Assembly (NCBI GenBank): GCA_009785715.1
Contig: WQVT01000140.1
Coordinates: forward strand, 1-6,586
DNA: 6,586 bases
From: Acidimicrobiaceae bacterium
Lineage (GTDB): Bacteria; Actinomycetota; Acidimicrobiia; Acidimicrobiales; Palsa-688
Reading direction: 5' to 3'
Shown here: positions 1 through 6,284 of the stretch, piece by piece
How positions within the stretch are numbered: the first letter of the stretch is position 1
How the letters are laid out: each line of letters starts with the position of its first letter
Program-made: the position numbers and the translations under genes
The notes under the pieces: generated by a model
Databases searched by the model: none
What the model was told of the DNA's origin: nothing
The model's input: the letters and a program-made list of their open reading frames with translations, nothing else

Positions 1-1637
1 AGCTCGGTCTGGTGACGACGGGCTCGCTCGAGCGCCGCGCCCACCAGGCCCCGGAAGAGCGGGTGGGCGCGATCGGGCCGGCTCTTGAATTCGGGGTGCG
101 CCTGGGTGCCGACCCAATAGGGATGGCCGGGCAGCTCGATGAACTCCACCAACCGATCGTCGGGCGACACGCCCGAGGCGACCAACCCGCCCTCCTCCAG
201 CCGGCTCCGGTAGCGGGGGTTGACCTCGTAGCGGTGACGGTGGCGCTCGTAGACGAGGGACTCCCCGTATGCCTCGCCCACCTGGCTCCCGGGGGTGAGC
301 TTGGCGGGCCAGGTCCCGAGCCTCATGGTGCCGCCCATCTCCGTGACGTCCCGCTGCTCCTCCATCAGGTCGATCACCGGGTGCGGGGCATTGCGGTCGA
401 ACTCCCGGGAATTCGCGCCCTCCAGGCCGACCACGTTGCGGGCGAACTCGATCACCATCACCTGCAGGCCGAGGCAGAGCCCGAGGCAGGGGATGCCGTG
501 TTCCCGGGCATAGGACGCGGCGGTGATCTTGCCCTCGATGCCCCGCTCGCCAAAGCCCCCGGGGATGACGATCCCGTCGAGGTCCCGGAGCCGCCCGTCG
601 GCGAGCAGCCCTGCCACCTCCTCGGCCTGGATCCACTCCAGATCGATCGCCGCGCCGTGGGCGTAGCCGCCGTGCCGCAGCGCCTCGACGACGGACAGGT
701 AGGCGTCCGGGAGGTTCACGTACTTGCCGATCAGCCCGATCCGGACCGGTTCGACCGCCGATTCGACGCGGGCGACCAGCCTTTCCCATCCGGAGAGGTC
801 GAGGACGTGGGCGGCCTTGCCGTCGGCGCTCTGGCCGTCGAAGCGCAGCAGCTGGCAGACGTAGTCGTCGAGCCCCTCTTCGTGGAGGCTGAGCGGGATC
901 TCGTACAGGTTCGGCGCGTCGACGCAGGACACCACCGCCTCGACGGGAACGTCGCAGAGGAGCGAGATCTTCTGCTTCAAGCCGTCCGAGATGCTGCGGT
1001 CGCTGCGACAGATGATCACGTCGGGCTGGATGCCCCGGCTGCGCAGCTCGGTGACCGAGTGCTGCGTCGGCTTCGTCTTCTGCTCACCCGACGGGCCGAG
1101 GTAGGGGACGAGCGTGACGTGCATGTAACAGACATTGTCCCGGCCGATGTCCTTGCGGAACTGCCGGATCGCCTCGAGGAAGGGCAGGATCTCGATGTCG
1201 CCGACGGTGCCGCCCACCTCGGTGATCACGACGTCGACGTCCTCGGAGCCGAGCCGGCGGATCCGGCTCTTGATCTCGTCGGTGATGTGCGGGATGACCT
1301 GGACCGTGCGGCCGAGGTAGTCGCCGCGGCGTTCCTTGGCGATCACGGACTGGTAGATCGACCCCGTCGTTGCGTTCGAGTCGCGGTGCAGGTTCTCGTC
1401 GATGAACCGTTCGTAGTGACCGAGGTCGAGGTCGGTCTCACCGCCGTCCTCGGTCACGAACACCTCGCCGTGCTCGAAGGGGTTCATCGTGCCGGGGTCG
1501 ACGTTGATGTACGGGTCCAGCTTCTGCATGGTCACCCGCAGCCCGCGGCTCTTCAACAACCGCCCGAGCGACGACGCGGTGAGGCCCTTCCCGAGAGAAC
1601 TCGCCACACCACCGGTCACGAAGATGTGCTTTGCCAT
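1..1637 (-). CDS. pyrG: CTP synthase (glutamine hydrolysing), 3' end cut by the window edge
   Basis: PyrG makes CTP from UTP, ATP and glutamine, the last step of de novo cytidine nucleotide synthesis, in the cytoplasm. Translating the minus strand from the ATG at 1637 gives 545 uninterrupted residues with no stop before the edge; the family is about 535-590 long, so little is missing. The N-terminal amidoligase domain (about 1-270) shows GGVASSLGKG (9-18, P-loop-like), KLDPYINVDPGTMNP (39-53), ETDLDLGHYERF (67-78, with D71) and ITEVGGTVGDIE (138-149, with E140); D71 and E140 match the family's Mg-ATP acids. The C-terminal class I glutamine amidotransferase domain (about 298-540) has nucleophile C388 in GLCLGLQ and the His/Glu pair H514 and E516 in AHPEF, so the triad is complete. 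A purine-rich GGGAAGG six bases upstream supports the start. pyrG is separated from recN by 176 bp, so it may be transcribed from its own promoter. Confidence 0.98.
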   Translation of the reverse strand, partial: MAKHIFVTGGVASSLGKGLTASSLGRLLKSRGLRVTMQKLDPYINVDPGTMNPFEHGEVFVTEDGGETDLDLGHYERFIDENLHRDSNATTGSIYQSVIAKERRGDYLGRTVQVIPHITDEIKSRIRRLGSEDVDVVITEVGGTVGDIEILPFLEAIRQFRKDIGRDNVCYMHVTLVPYLGPSGEQKTKPTQHSVTELRSRGIQPDVIICRSDRSISDGLKQKISLLCDVPVEAVVSCVDAPNLYEIPLSLHEEGLDDYVCQLLRFDGQSADGKAAHVLDLSGWERLVARVESAVEPVRIGLIGKYVNLPDAYLSVVEALRHGGYAHGAAIDLEWIQAEEVAGLLADGRLRDLDGIVIPGGFGERGIEGKITAASYAREHGIPCLGLCLGLQVMVIEFARNVVGLEGANSREFDRNAPHPVIDLMEEQRDVTEMGGTMRLGTWPAKLTPGSQVGEAYGESLVYERHRHRYEVNPRYRSRLEEGGLVASGVSPDDRLVEFIELPGHPYWVGTQAHPEFKSRPDRAHPLFRGLVGAALERARRHQTE

Positions 1638-1643
1638 GCAACG

Positions 1644-1650
1644 CCTTCCC
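1644..1650 (-). promoter_or_regulatory. Ribosome binding site of pyrG
   Basis: On the minus strand GGGAAGG ends six bases before the pyrG ATG. It resembles a Shine-Dalgarno sequence and agrees with the start chosen from the conserved MAKHIFVTGGV beginning. Confidence 0.6.
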
Positions 1651-1683
1651 GCCCTGACTCACTCAGAGTCCGTGGGCTCTCGT

Positions 1684-1702
1684 TCGGGCTCCGCTGGCCC
1701 GA
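1684..1702 (-). other. Small hairpin in the pyrG leader
   Basis: The minus strand reads TCGGGC, a seven-base loop, then GCCCGA: a perfect six base-pair GC-rich stem 46 bases upstream of the pyrG ATG. No run of T follows, so it is not a standard intrinsic terminator. It could be a leader structure or chance in GC-rich DNA. Confidence 0.3.
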
Positions 1703-1709
1703 CACTGTC

Positions 1710-1734
1710 CGTCCCAAATCACGGATCGTCCCAA
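1710..1734 (-). repeat. Short direct repeat in the pyrG leader
   Basis: TTGGGACG occurs twice on the minus strand (1727-1734 and 1710-1717), 17 bp apart start to start. It lies between the candidate promoter and the pyrG ribosome binding site. Two copies of an 8-mer this close in a 176 bp gap is suggestive of a binding site, but no known regulator is recognised. Confidence 0.35.
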
Positions 1735-1777
1735 CACAAGGCCTTCCTGGCCCGGGCCCGTACGTTCTGGCCAACGC

Positions 1778-1806
1778 ATGGTACCAGCCAGCTCCCGCCT
1801 ACTCAC
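1778..1806 (-). promoter_or_regulatory. Candidate promoter for pyrG (weak)
   Basis: On the minus strand just after the recN stop, TACCAT (1778-1783) fits the TANNNT form of an actinobacterial -10 box. Seventeen bases upstream lies GTGAGT (1801-1806), which shares only the TGA core with the -35 consensus. Transcription would begin near 1771 and leave a leader of about 130 bases. This is a pattern match only. Confidence 0.22.
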
Positions 1807-1813
1807 TGGATGG

Positions 1814-3499
1814 TCACCCTCCCCACGCCGATTCGGCGCCGGCCAGCAGCTCCTCGGCGTGCCGGCGGGCGGTCGCGCTGGCGGGTTGCCCCGACAACAT
1901 GCGGGACAGCTCGACCACCCGGGCGGCCCGGTCGAGCTCGGTGACCGTCGAGCTGGTGTGCTCCCCGACCACGTCCTTGCTCACCGCCAGGTGCGCCCGG
2001 GCGAAGGCGGCCACCTGCGGGAGGTGGGTGACCACGAGCACCTGGTGCTCGCGTCCGAGCGCCGCCAGGGCGCGCCCGACCGCCACGGCTGCCTCCCCGC
2101 CGATTCCGGCGTCCACCTCATCGAAGACCAGGGTCCGCGCCGCGGTGCCCGCCGACCCCGCCGGCAGCCTTCCCCGGGCCACCCCCGCCGGCGCCGGGAT
2201 GCCGATCGACGCCGACGCCCCCGAGAGGACGAGCCGGACGGCGAGCATCGTCCTCGCCAGCTCGCCGCCGGAGGCGACCTTGGTGAGGGGCAGGAGCGGC
2301 TCGCCGGGGTTGGCGGCGAGCAGCCAGGTGACGTCCTCGCCCGCGGGGTCGTCGCCGACGTGCACGTCGAATCGGGCCCGCGGCAGGGCCAGGATGCGCA
2401 ACGCCGTCTCGACCGCAGCCGACAGCGCCGGTGCCGCCGCCCGCCGGGCCGCGCCGAGCGCCTTCTCGGCCCTGCGGACCGAGGCCGAAGCGGCGGCCGC
2501 CTCGGCGTCGGTCGCCGCGGCGCGCACCTCGAAGGATTCGAGGTCCGCCACCCGCCGGCGCCCCTCGTCCCGGAAGGCGATCACCTCGGTCAGGGTCTCG
2601 CCGTATTTGCGTCGCAACTCGGCCAGCAGGTGCCGGCGGGCCGAGACCGCCTCCAGGCGGGCCGGGTCGTCCTCCAGCCCCTCCGCCACGGCTCGGCTGT
2701 CGCTTGCCGCATCGGCCAGCTCGGCTTCGAGCGCGCGCAACCGGTCGTGCAGCGCCGCCACGCTTCGCCGGCCCGCCAGCCCGGCGATCGCCGAGCCCAG
2801 CTGGTCGAGGACGCCGCCGTCTCCGGAGAGCGCCTCGTGCACCGCGAGGACGGCGTGGCGGAGGGTCTCGGTGTCGCCGAGCCGCTCCTCCTCGTCGGCC
2901 AGCGCGGCATCCTCGTCGGGGTCGTCCAGGCCGGCGCGGTCCAGTTCCTCGAGCTGGAACCGCAACAGGTCGAGCTCGCGGGCGCGGCTGCGGGCGTCGC
3001 CTCCCAACTCGGCGCGGGCCTCCTCGAGCGCCCGCAGCCGGGCCCGAGCCGCGAGCAGCGGACCGACGTCGATCCCCCCCGCCCGGTCGAGGGCGGAGCG
3101 CTGCACGGCCGGCGAGAGCAACGACTGCTGCGTGTGCTGGCCGTGCAGGTCCACCCGTGCCCGTCCCGCCTCCCCGAGCTGCCCCGCGCTGGCCATGGTG
3201 TCCCCCACATAGGCACGCGAGCGGCCCTCGGCGGGAACCACCCGTGCCAGCACGAGATCCTCGCCGTCGTCGTCGTAGCCATCGGCGGATCCGATAAAGC
3301 GTCCCTCTATGACCGCCTCGCCGGCCCCGGAGCGGACGAGCGTGGGATCCGCGCGGCCGCCGAGCAACAGCTCGATCGCCTCCACCACCAACGTCTTGCC
3401 GGCCCCGGTCTCGCCGGTGAGGGCGGTCATGCCCGGTCCGAGCGTCAGCGCGACGTCGTCGATCACTCCAAGCTGGCGAACCCGCAGCTCGGTCAGCAC
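1814..3499 (-). CDS. recN: DNA repair ATPase RecN
   Basis: RecN is an SMC-like ATPase acting early in recombinational repair of double-strand breaks. The 561-residue product matches the family's usual length (about 550-590). Walker A GETGAGKT is at 29-36, the RecN motif DLHGQH at 117-122, RRKYG at 296-300, the ABC signature KVASGGELARTMLA at 407-420, Walker B TLVFDEVDAG at 456-465 (D460, E461) and the H-loop histidine at 492 in VVTHLPQVAA. Between the two head halves, about 150-350 is Ala/Glu/Arg/Leu-rich and predicted to form the coiled-coil arm. A low-complexity Gly/Ala/Pro stretch (about 427-454) separates signature from Walker B. The start is GTG; the MLTELRVRQLGVI opening is typical of RecN. 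It begins seven bases after the nadK stop, with only a weak purine-rich site, so translation is probably coupled to nadK. Confidence 0.97.
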   Translation of the reverse strand: MLTELRVRQLGVIDDVALTLGPGMTALTGETGAGKTLVVEAIELLLGGRADPTLVRSGAGEAVIEGRFIGSADGYDDDGEDLVLARVVPAEGRSRAYVGDTMASAGQLGEAGRARVDLHGQHTQQSLLSPAVQRSALDRAGGIDVGPLLAARARLRALEEARAELGGDARSRARELDLLRFQLEELDRAGLDDPDEDAALADEEERLGDTETLRHAVLAVHEALSGDGGVLDQLGSAIAGLAGRRSVAALHDRLRALEAELADAASDSRAVAEGLEDDPARLEAVSARRHLLAELRRKYGETLTEVIAFRDEGRRRVADLESFEVRAAATDAEAAAASASVRRAEKALGAARRAAAPALSAAVETALRILALPRARFDVHVGDDPAGEDVTWLLAANPGEPLLPLTKVASGGELARTMLAVRLVLSGASASIGIPAPAGVARGRLPAGSAGTAARTLVFDEVDAGIGGEAAVAVGRALAALGREHQVLVVTHLPQVAAFARAHLAVSKDVVGEHTSSTVTELDRAARVVELSRMLSGQPASATARRHAEELLAGAESAWGG

Positions 3500-3506
3500 C
3501 CTGGCT

Positions 3507-4361
3507 TCAGGGCTCGCCGAGGTGGAATTTGTGCTTCAGGATGTCGAGGTAGTCACGGTCGCAGAAGGTGACCAGCCTCGCGTCGCTCTCCGACTGCCGG
3601 CACGTGAGCACCTCGCCGGGGCGCAGGCAGGGGGCGGCCCACCCGTCGATCACCACCTCCGCCTCCCGCTCATCGAGCGGCTCGATCGACACCGATTCGC
3701 CGGCGCCGAGCACGAGCGAGCGATCGAAGAGCATGTGGGGGGCCACCGGCGTCACGATCAGCGCCCGCCCGAGGGGGGAGAGGACGGGGCCCCGGGCAGA
3801 CAGGTTGTACGCGGTGGAGCCGGTCGGCGTCGCCACCAGGAGCGCGTCGGCCGAGTAGTTGAGGAAAGGTTGATCGTTGACGGCGAGCGCGGCGCGCAGG
3901 GTGTGGCCCCCGACCGGCCGCTGGAGGACCACGTCGTTCAGCGCAGAGCTGTGCAGCAGCACCGGCCCCTTCCCGGCCTCGCCCCGAACCTCGACGTCGA
4001 GGCGCATCCGCGACTCGATCGAGTAGTCGCCTGCCAGGAAGCGCTTCAGCGAGTCGATGAGGTCCTCCGGCTCGACCACGGTCAGGTAGCCGAGGTTGCC
4101 GAGGTTGACGCCCAGCACGGGGACGTCGCAGCCGTCCACGAGCCCGAGCGTGCGCAACATGGTGCCGTCGCCACCGAGGCTGATCACCAGCTCCAGGTCC
4201 CGCATCTCCTCGGAGGGCGCGGCCGGCGGAGGACCGTCGCCGTGCGCCACGGTCAGCATCCGGACTTCGTGGCCCGTGCGCGTCAGCCATGCGGCCGCCT
4301 CGTCGGCCAGCGCGACCGCCTGCGCCCGCTGCGTGTGCGCCCCGAAGCCGATGACCGCCAC
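3507..4361 (-). CDS. nadK: NAD kinase
   Basis: NAD kinase phosphorylates NAD to NADP using ATP (or polyphosphate in many actinobacteria), setting the cytoplasmic NADP(H) pool. The protein has 284 residues, normal for the family. The diagnostic GGDGT motif is at 63-67 in LVISLGGDGTMLR, followed by GVNLGNLGYL (84-93), LND (141-143, usually LNE) and the long conserved stretch VATPTGSTAYNLSARGP (176-192). The C-terminal part has SPHM-like PHML (208-211) and VVIDGW (236-241). Two places differ from the common consensus: ADA (171-173) where GDG or ADG is usual, and Arg190 where the second residue pair of 'SAGGP' is normally Gly. The start is GTG, two bases after the tlyA TAG stop, with GGGGGA six bases ahead of it inside the end of tlyA. 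The gene is also called ppnK. Its seven-base distance from recN shows it is in the same operon. Confidence 0.97.
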   Translation of the reverse strand: MAVIGFGAHTQRAQAVALADEAAAWLTRTGHEVRMLTVAHGDGPPPAAPSEEMRDLELVISLGGDGTMLRTLGLVDGCDVPVLGVNLGNLGYLTVVEPEDLIDSLKRFLAGDYSIESRMRLDVEVRGEAGKGPVLLHSSALNDVVLQRPVGGHTLRAALAVNDQPFLNYSADALLVATPTGSTAYNLSARGPVLSPLGRALIVTPVAPHMLFDRSLVLGAGESVSIEPLDEREAEVVIDGWAAPCLRPGEVLTCRQSESDARLVTFCDRDYLDILKHKFHLGEP

Positions 4362-4363
4362 CC

Positions 4364-5164
4364 CTAGTCCCCCACGTCGATGCCGGAGAGCAGGGCCGGG
4401 ACGTCGAGGCGCTCTTCCAAGGTCACCGGCGCGCCCTTCCCGGTGGCGACGAGGTGGGCGAGGAACTCGACGTTGCCGTCGGCACCCCGGAGCGGGGAGA
4501 CCATGACCCCCATCATGGCTGCTCCTTCGGCTTCGAGCGCGCCTATCGCGCCGATGAGCGCCCCGGCCCAGATCTGCGGGTCCCTGATCACCCCGCGGCC
4601 GCGGTCGGCTTCGGTGCGGCCCGCCTCGAATTGGGGTTTGACCAGCACCACCACGTCGGCCCCCGGGGCGGCGAGCCGCATCAGCGCAGGCGCCACGGTC
4701 CGCAGCGAGATGAACGACAGGTCGGCGACGACGACGCCGAACGGCGCCCCCGGCAGGTCTGCGGGACCCAGATGGCGGATGTTCGTGCGTTCGAGGGAGG
4801 TCACCCGCGGTTCGGCGCGGAGCTTCTCGTGCAGCTGGCCGCGACCGACGTCGACCGCGGTGACGTGCGACGCCCCACGCTGCAGGAGGCAGTCGGTGAA
4901 CCCGCCCGTCGATGCGCCGGCGTCGAGCGCCGCCTTGCCCGCCACGTCGACGCCGAATCCCTCCAGTGCCGCCTCGAGCTTGCGGCCGCCCCTGCCGACG
5001 AAGCGCTCCGGCTCGCCGGTGACGAGCACGGGCTCCGCGGCGCTCACCTGCCGTGCCGCCCGTTCAGCCACCGCACCGGACACCCGCACCCGCCCGAGCC
5101 CGATCAGCTCCTGGGCCGCGGCCCGGGAGGGCGCCAGCCCCCGCCGAACCAGTTCGGCGTCCAA
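4364..5164 (-). CDS. tlyA: TlyA-family rRNA 2'-O-methyltransferase
   Basis: TlyA uses S-adenosylmethionine to 2'-O-methylate cytidines in rRNA (23S C1920, and in long forms also 16S C1409); in mycobacteria its loss gives capreomycin/viomycin resistance. It was once annotated as a haemolysin. From the TTG at 5164 the product is 266 residues. An S4 RNA-binding domain covers about 1-60 (LDAELVRRGLAPSR-type opening). The FtsJ-like methyltransferase domain follows, with SAM loop LDAGASTGGFTD (80-91), VVADLSFISL (145-154) and VKPQFE (175-180). K62, D148, K176 and E233 occupy the K-D-K-E catalytic positions. TTG is the only canonical start, but it has no ribosome binding site, and the in-frame residues just upstream (TVRRR) match the basic N-terminus of known TlyA proteins. 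Translation may therefore begin at a CTG at 5182 overlapping the previous stop. The stop lies two bases before nadK. Confidence 0.95.
   Translation of the reverse strand: MDAELVRRGLAPSRAAAQELIGLGRVRVSGAVAERAARQVSAAEPVLVTGEPERFVGRGGRKLEAALEGFGVDVAGKAALDAGASTGGFTDCLLQRGASHVTAVDVGRGQLHEKLRAEPRVTSLERTNIRHLGPADLPGAPFGVVVADLSFISLRTVAPALMRLAAPGADVVVLVKPQFEAGRTEADRGRGVIRDPQIWAGALIGAIGALEAEGAAMMGVMVSPLRGADGNVEFLAHLVATGKGAPVTLEERLDVPALLSGIDVGD
4368..4373 (-). promoter_or_regulatory. Ribosome binding site of nadK inside the end of tlyA
   Basis: GGGGGA on the minus strand lies six bases before the nadK GTG and overlaps the last codons of tlyA. It supports the GTG start and suggests coupled translation of the two genes. 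Confidence 0.5.
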
Positions 5165-5178
5165 GCGGCGTCGAACGG

Positions 5179-5502
5179 TCAGCTCGACGTCCCGCCCGGG
5201 TCCGAATCGTCGTGGCCCAGACGCGACTCGAGATCGTCGAGGCGCGACCGCACCTCATCCAGCTCCTCCCGGGTGGCCAGCCCGAGGTGGAGGAGCTGGG
5301 ACCGGATCTCGGAACGGATCGTCTCGATCAGCTGGTCCGCCCGCTCCCGCCTCGCCGCCCGCGGCTCGCCGTCAGCGGGGTCGCGCTCGTCGTCACCCGG
5401 CTCCGAACGGGCTTTGAAGAACCCGTCCAGCCGGTTGTACGCCGCATTGACGAACGCCGCCCCGGCTTGCTCGAAGCGCTTCAACGGCTCCTCTTCGGCC
5501 AT
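5179..5502 (-). CDS. Small acidic coiled-coil protein of unknown function
   Basis: I do not recognise a specific family. The 107-residue product starts with an amphipathic helix (about 4-31, EPLKRFEQAGAAFVNAAYNR), followed by a charged Asp/Glu/Pro/Arg-rich linker (about 32-52). A second helix (53-72, ADQLIETIRSEIRSQLLHLG) leads into a short coiled coil (78-95, REELDEVRSRLDDLESRL), and the tail is acidic and disordered. The 'LGLATREELDEVRxRLxxLE' pattern recalls phasin-like and UbiK/BMFP small helical proteins, which oligomerise through this segment; that likeness is weak evidence for function. No signal peptide or membrane segment is seen. The ATG is the first possible start after an in-frame TGA two codons upstream (5506-5508), so the N-terminus is well fixed. 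It sits between the HAD gene and tlyA, the slot held in M. tuberculosis by the small gene Rv1693. Confidence 0.85.
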   Translation of the reverse strand: MAEEEPLKRFEQAGAAFVNAAYNRLDGFFKARSEPGDDERDPADGEPRAARRERADQLIETIRSEIRSQLLHLGLATREELDEVRSRLDDLESRLGHDDSDPGGTSS

Positions 5503-5506
5503 GCCT

Positions 5507-5521
5507 CACGGTATCGCCGTG
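5507..5521 (-). other. Small inverted repeat before the coiled-coil gene
   Basis: CACGG, five bases, CCGTG: a five base-pair stem within the 26 bp gap between the HAD stop and the next ATG. It overlaps the only purine-rich bases (GTGAGG) near that start, so it could affect ribosome access. The stem is short and may be chance. Confidence 0.25.
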
Positions 5522-5528
5522 CGAGGGT

Positions 5529-6284
5529 TCAGCCGAGGCGGCGCACGACCTCGGCGAGGTCGTCCCCGACGAGCTTCGGCGTCGGGCTCACCGGCAGATC
5601 GCCGCGCCCGGTCACCCCCGACAGGACCAGCGCGAAGCTGGCCCCGACCAGCTCGGCGAAGCGGCCGTCGGTCGCGGGTTGGTCGCCGACCATCACGTCG
5701 GGCTGGCCGAAGCGCTCCCGCACGAGTGAGGCGGTGGCCGGGTTCGGCTTTCCGGCGACCTCGGGTTGATGCCCCGAGGCGGTGACGAGGAACGCGATCA
5801 GGGCCCCGGCGCCGGGTACCAGCCCGTCGGGGGTGGGAAAGGTGGCGTCGGTGTTCGTGGCGACGAACCGGGCCCCGGAGCGGATCGCCGTGTTTGCCGC
5901 CGCCAGCTCGTCGTAGTCGAGCTTGACGGTGCGCCCGACCACGACGGCGTCGGGGTGATCGCCCGCCTCGACCGCCACGGCACCCCGCTCCTCGAGCGCC
6001 TCGTGCAGGCCGGCGCCCCCGAGGATGAGCACCGTCGAGCCGGGCGCCACGAGCGACGCCGCGGCCTGCGCAGAGGTGACGAGCTCCTCGGCCTCGGCGC
6101 CCACGCCGGCGTTGGTCAGCCGTTCGGCGAACTCGGCCTTGGTCGGGCCGGAGTTGTTCGTCAGGAACACGACATCGTGTCCGTCTGCCTTGAGCCGAGC
6201 CACGGCGTCGGCCGAGCCGGGGATGGGTTGGCCGGCGAGCCACACCACCCCGTCGAGATCGAGTACCCAGCGCACGGCACTCAC
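5529..6284 (-). CDS. HAD-IIA family phosphatase (NagD-like), possible glycerol 3-phosphate phosphatase
   Basis: This 251-residue cytoplasmic enzyme belongs to the HAD superfamily, subfamily IIA. Motif I is LDLDGVVW (8-15) with nucleophile D9 and acid/base D11; motif II is LTNNSG (41-46) with T42; motif III is the lysine K179 in AGKPNP; motif IV is MVGDQPATD (198-206) with D201 and D206. The C2-type cap lies between motifs II and III (about 60-175) and includes VVGRTVKLDYDEL and FVATNTDATFPTPDG. All catalytic residues are present. The M. tuberculosis homologue in the same neighbourhood, Rv1692, dephosphorylates glycerol 3-phosphate during phospholipid recycling, so that substrate is a reasonable guess; other NagD-like enzymes act on different phosphates. 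The start is GTG, sharing the bases GTGA with the stop of the upstream gene, a sign of coupled translation. Confidence 0.93.
   Translation of the reverse strand: MSAVRWVLDLDGVVWLAGQPIPGSADAVARLKADGHDVVFLTNNSGPTKAEFAERLTNAGVGAEAEELVTSAQAAASLVAPGSTVLILGGAGLHEALEERGAVAVEAGDHPDAVVVGRTVKLDYDELAAANTAIRSGARFVATNTDATFPTPDGLVPGAGALIAFLVTASGHQPEVAGKPNPATASLVRERFGQPDVMVGDQPATDGRFAELVGASFALVLSGVTGRGDLPVSPTPKLVGDDLAEVVRRLG

Noticed and set aside
1656..1670. GACTC/GAGTC inverted repeat close to the pyrG start
   Set aside because: The stem is only five base pairs with no extension and no overlap with the ribosome binding site, so it is too weak to call.
1638..1680. Firmicute-style CTP-sensing attenuation of pyrG
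   Set aside because: That mechanism needs an initiating GGGC-type transcript start and a terminator with a U-run. No terminator-like T-run is present in the leader.
1749..1758. GGCCCGGGCC palindrome in the recN-pyrG gap as a recN terminator
   Set aside because: As a ten-base perfect palindrome it leaves no loop, and no T-run follows on the minus strand. In GC-rich DNA it is likely chance.
12..3212. A plus-strand frame open for 1066 codons
   Set aside because: It lies antisense to pyrG and recN, which are both identified by many conserved motifs. Its translation is low-complexity in Ala, Arg, Ser and Pro with no recognisable domain, as expected for the opposite strand of GC-rich genes.
1778..3571. 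A second long plus-strand frame (597 codons), and others opposite nadK, tlyA and the HAD gene
   Set aside because: All are antisense to well-identified genes and have Arg/Gly/Pro-rich shadow composition without motifs or plausible ribosome binding sites.
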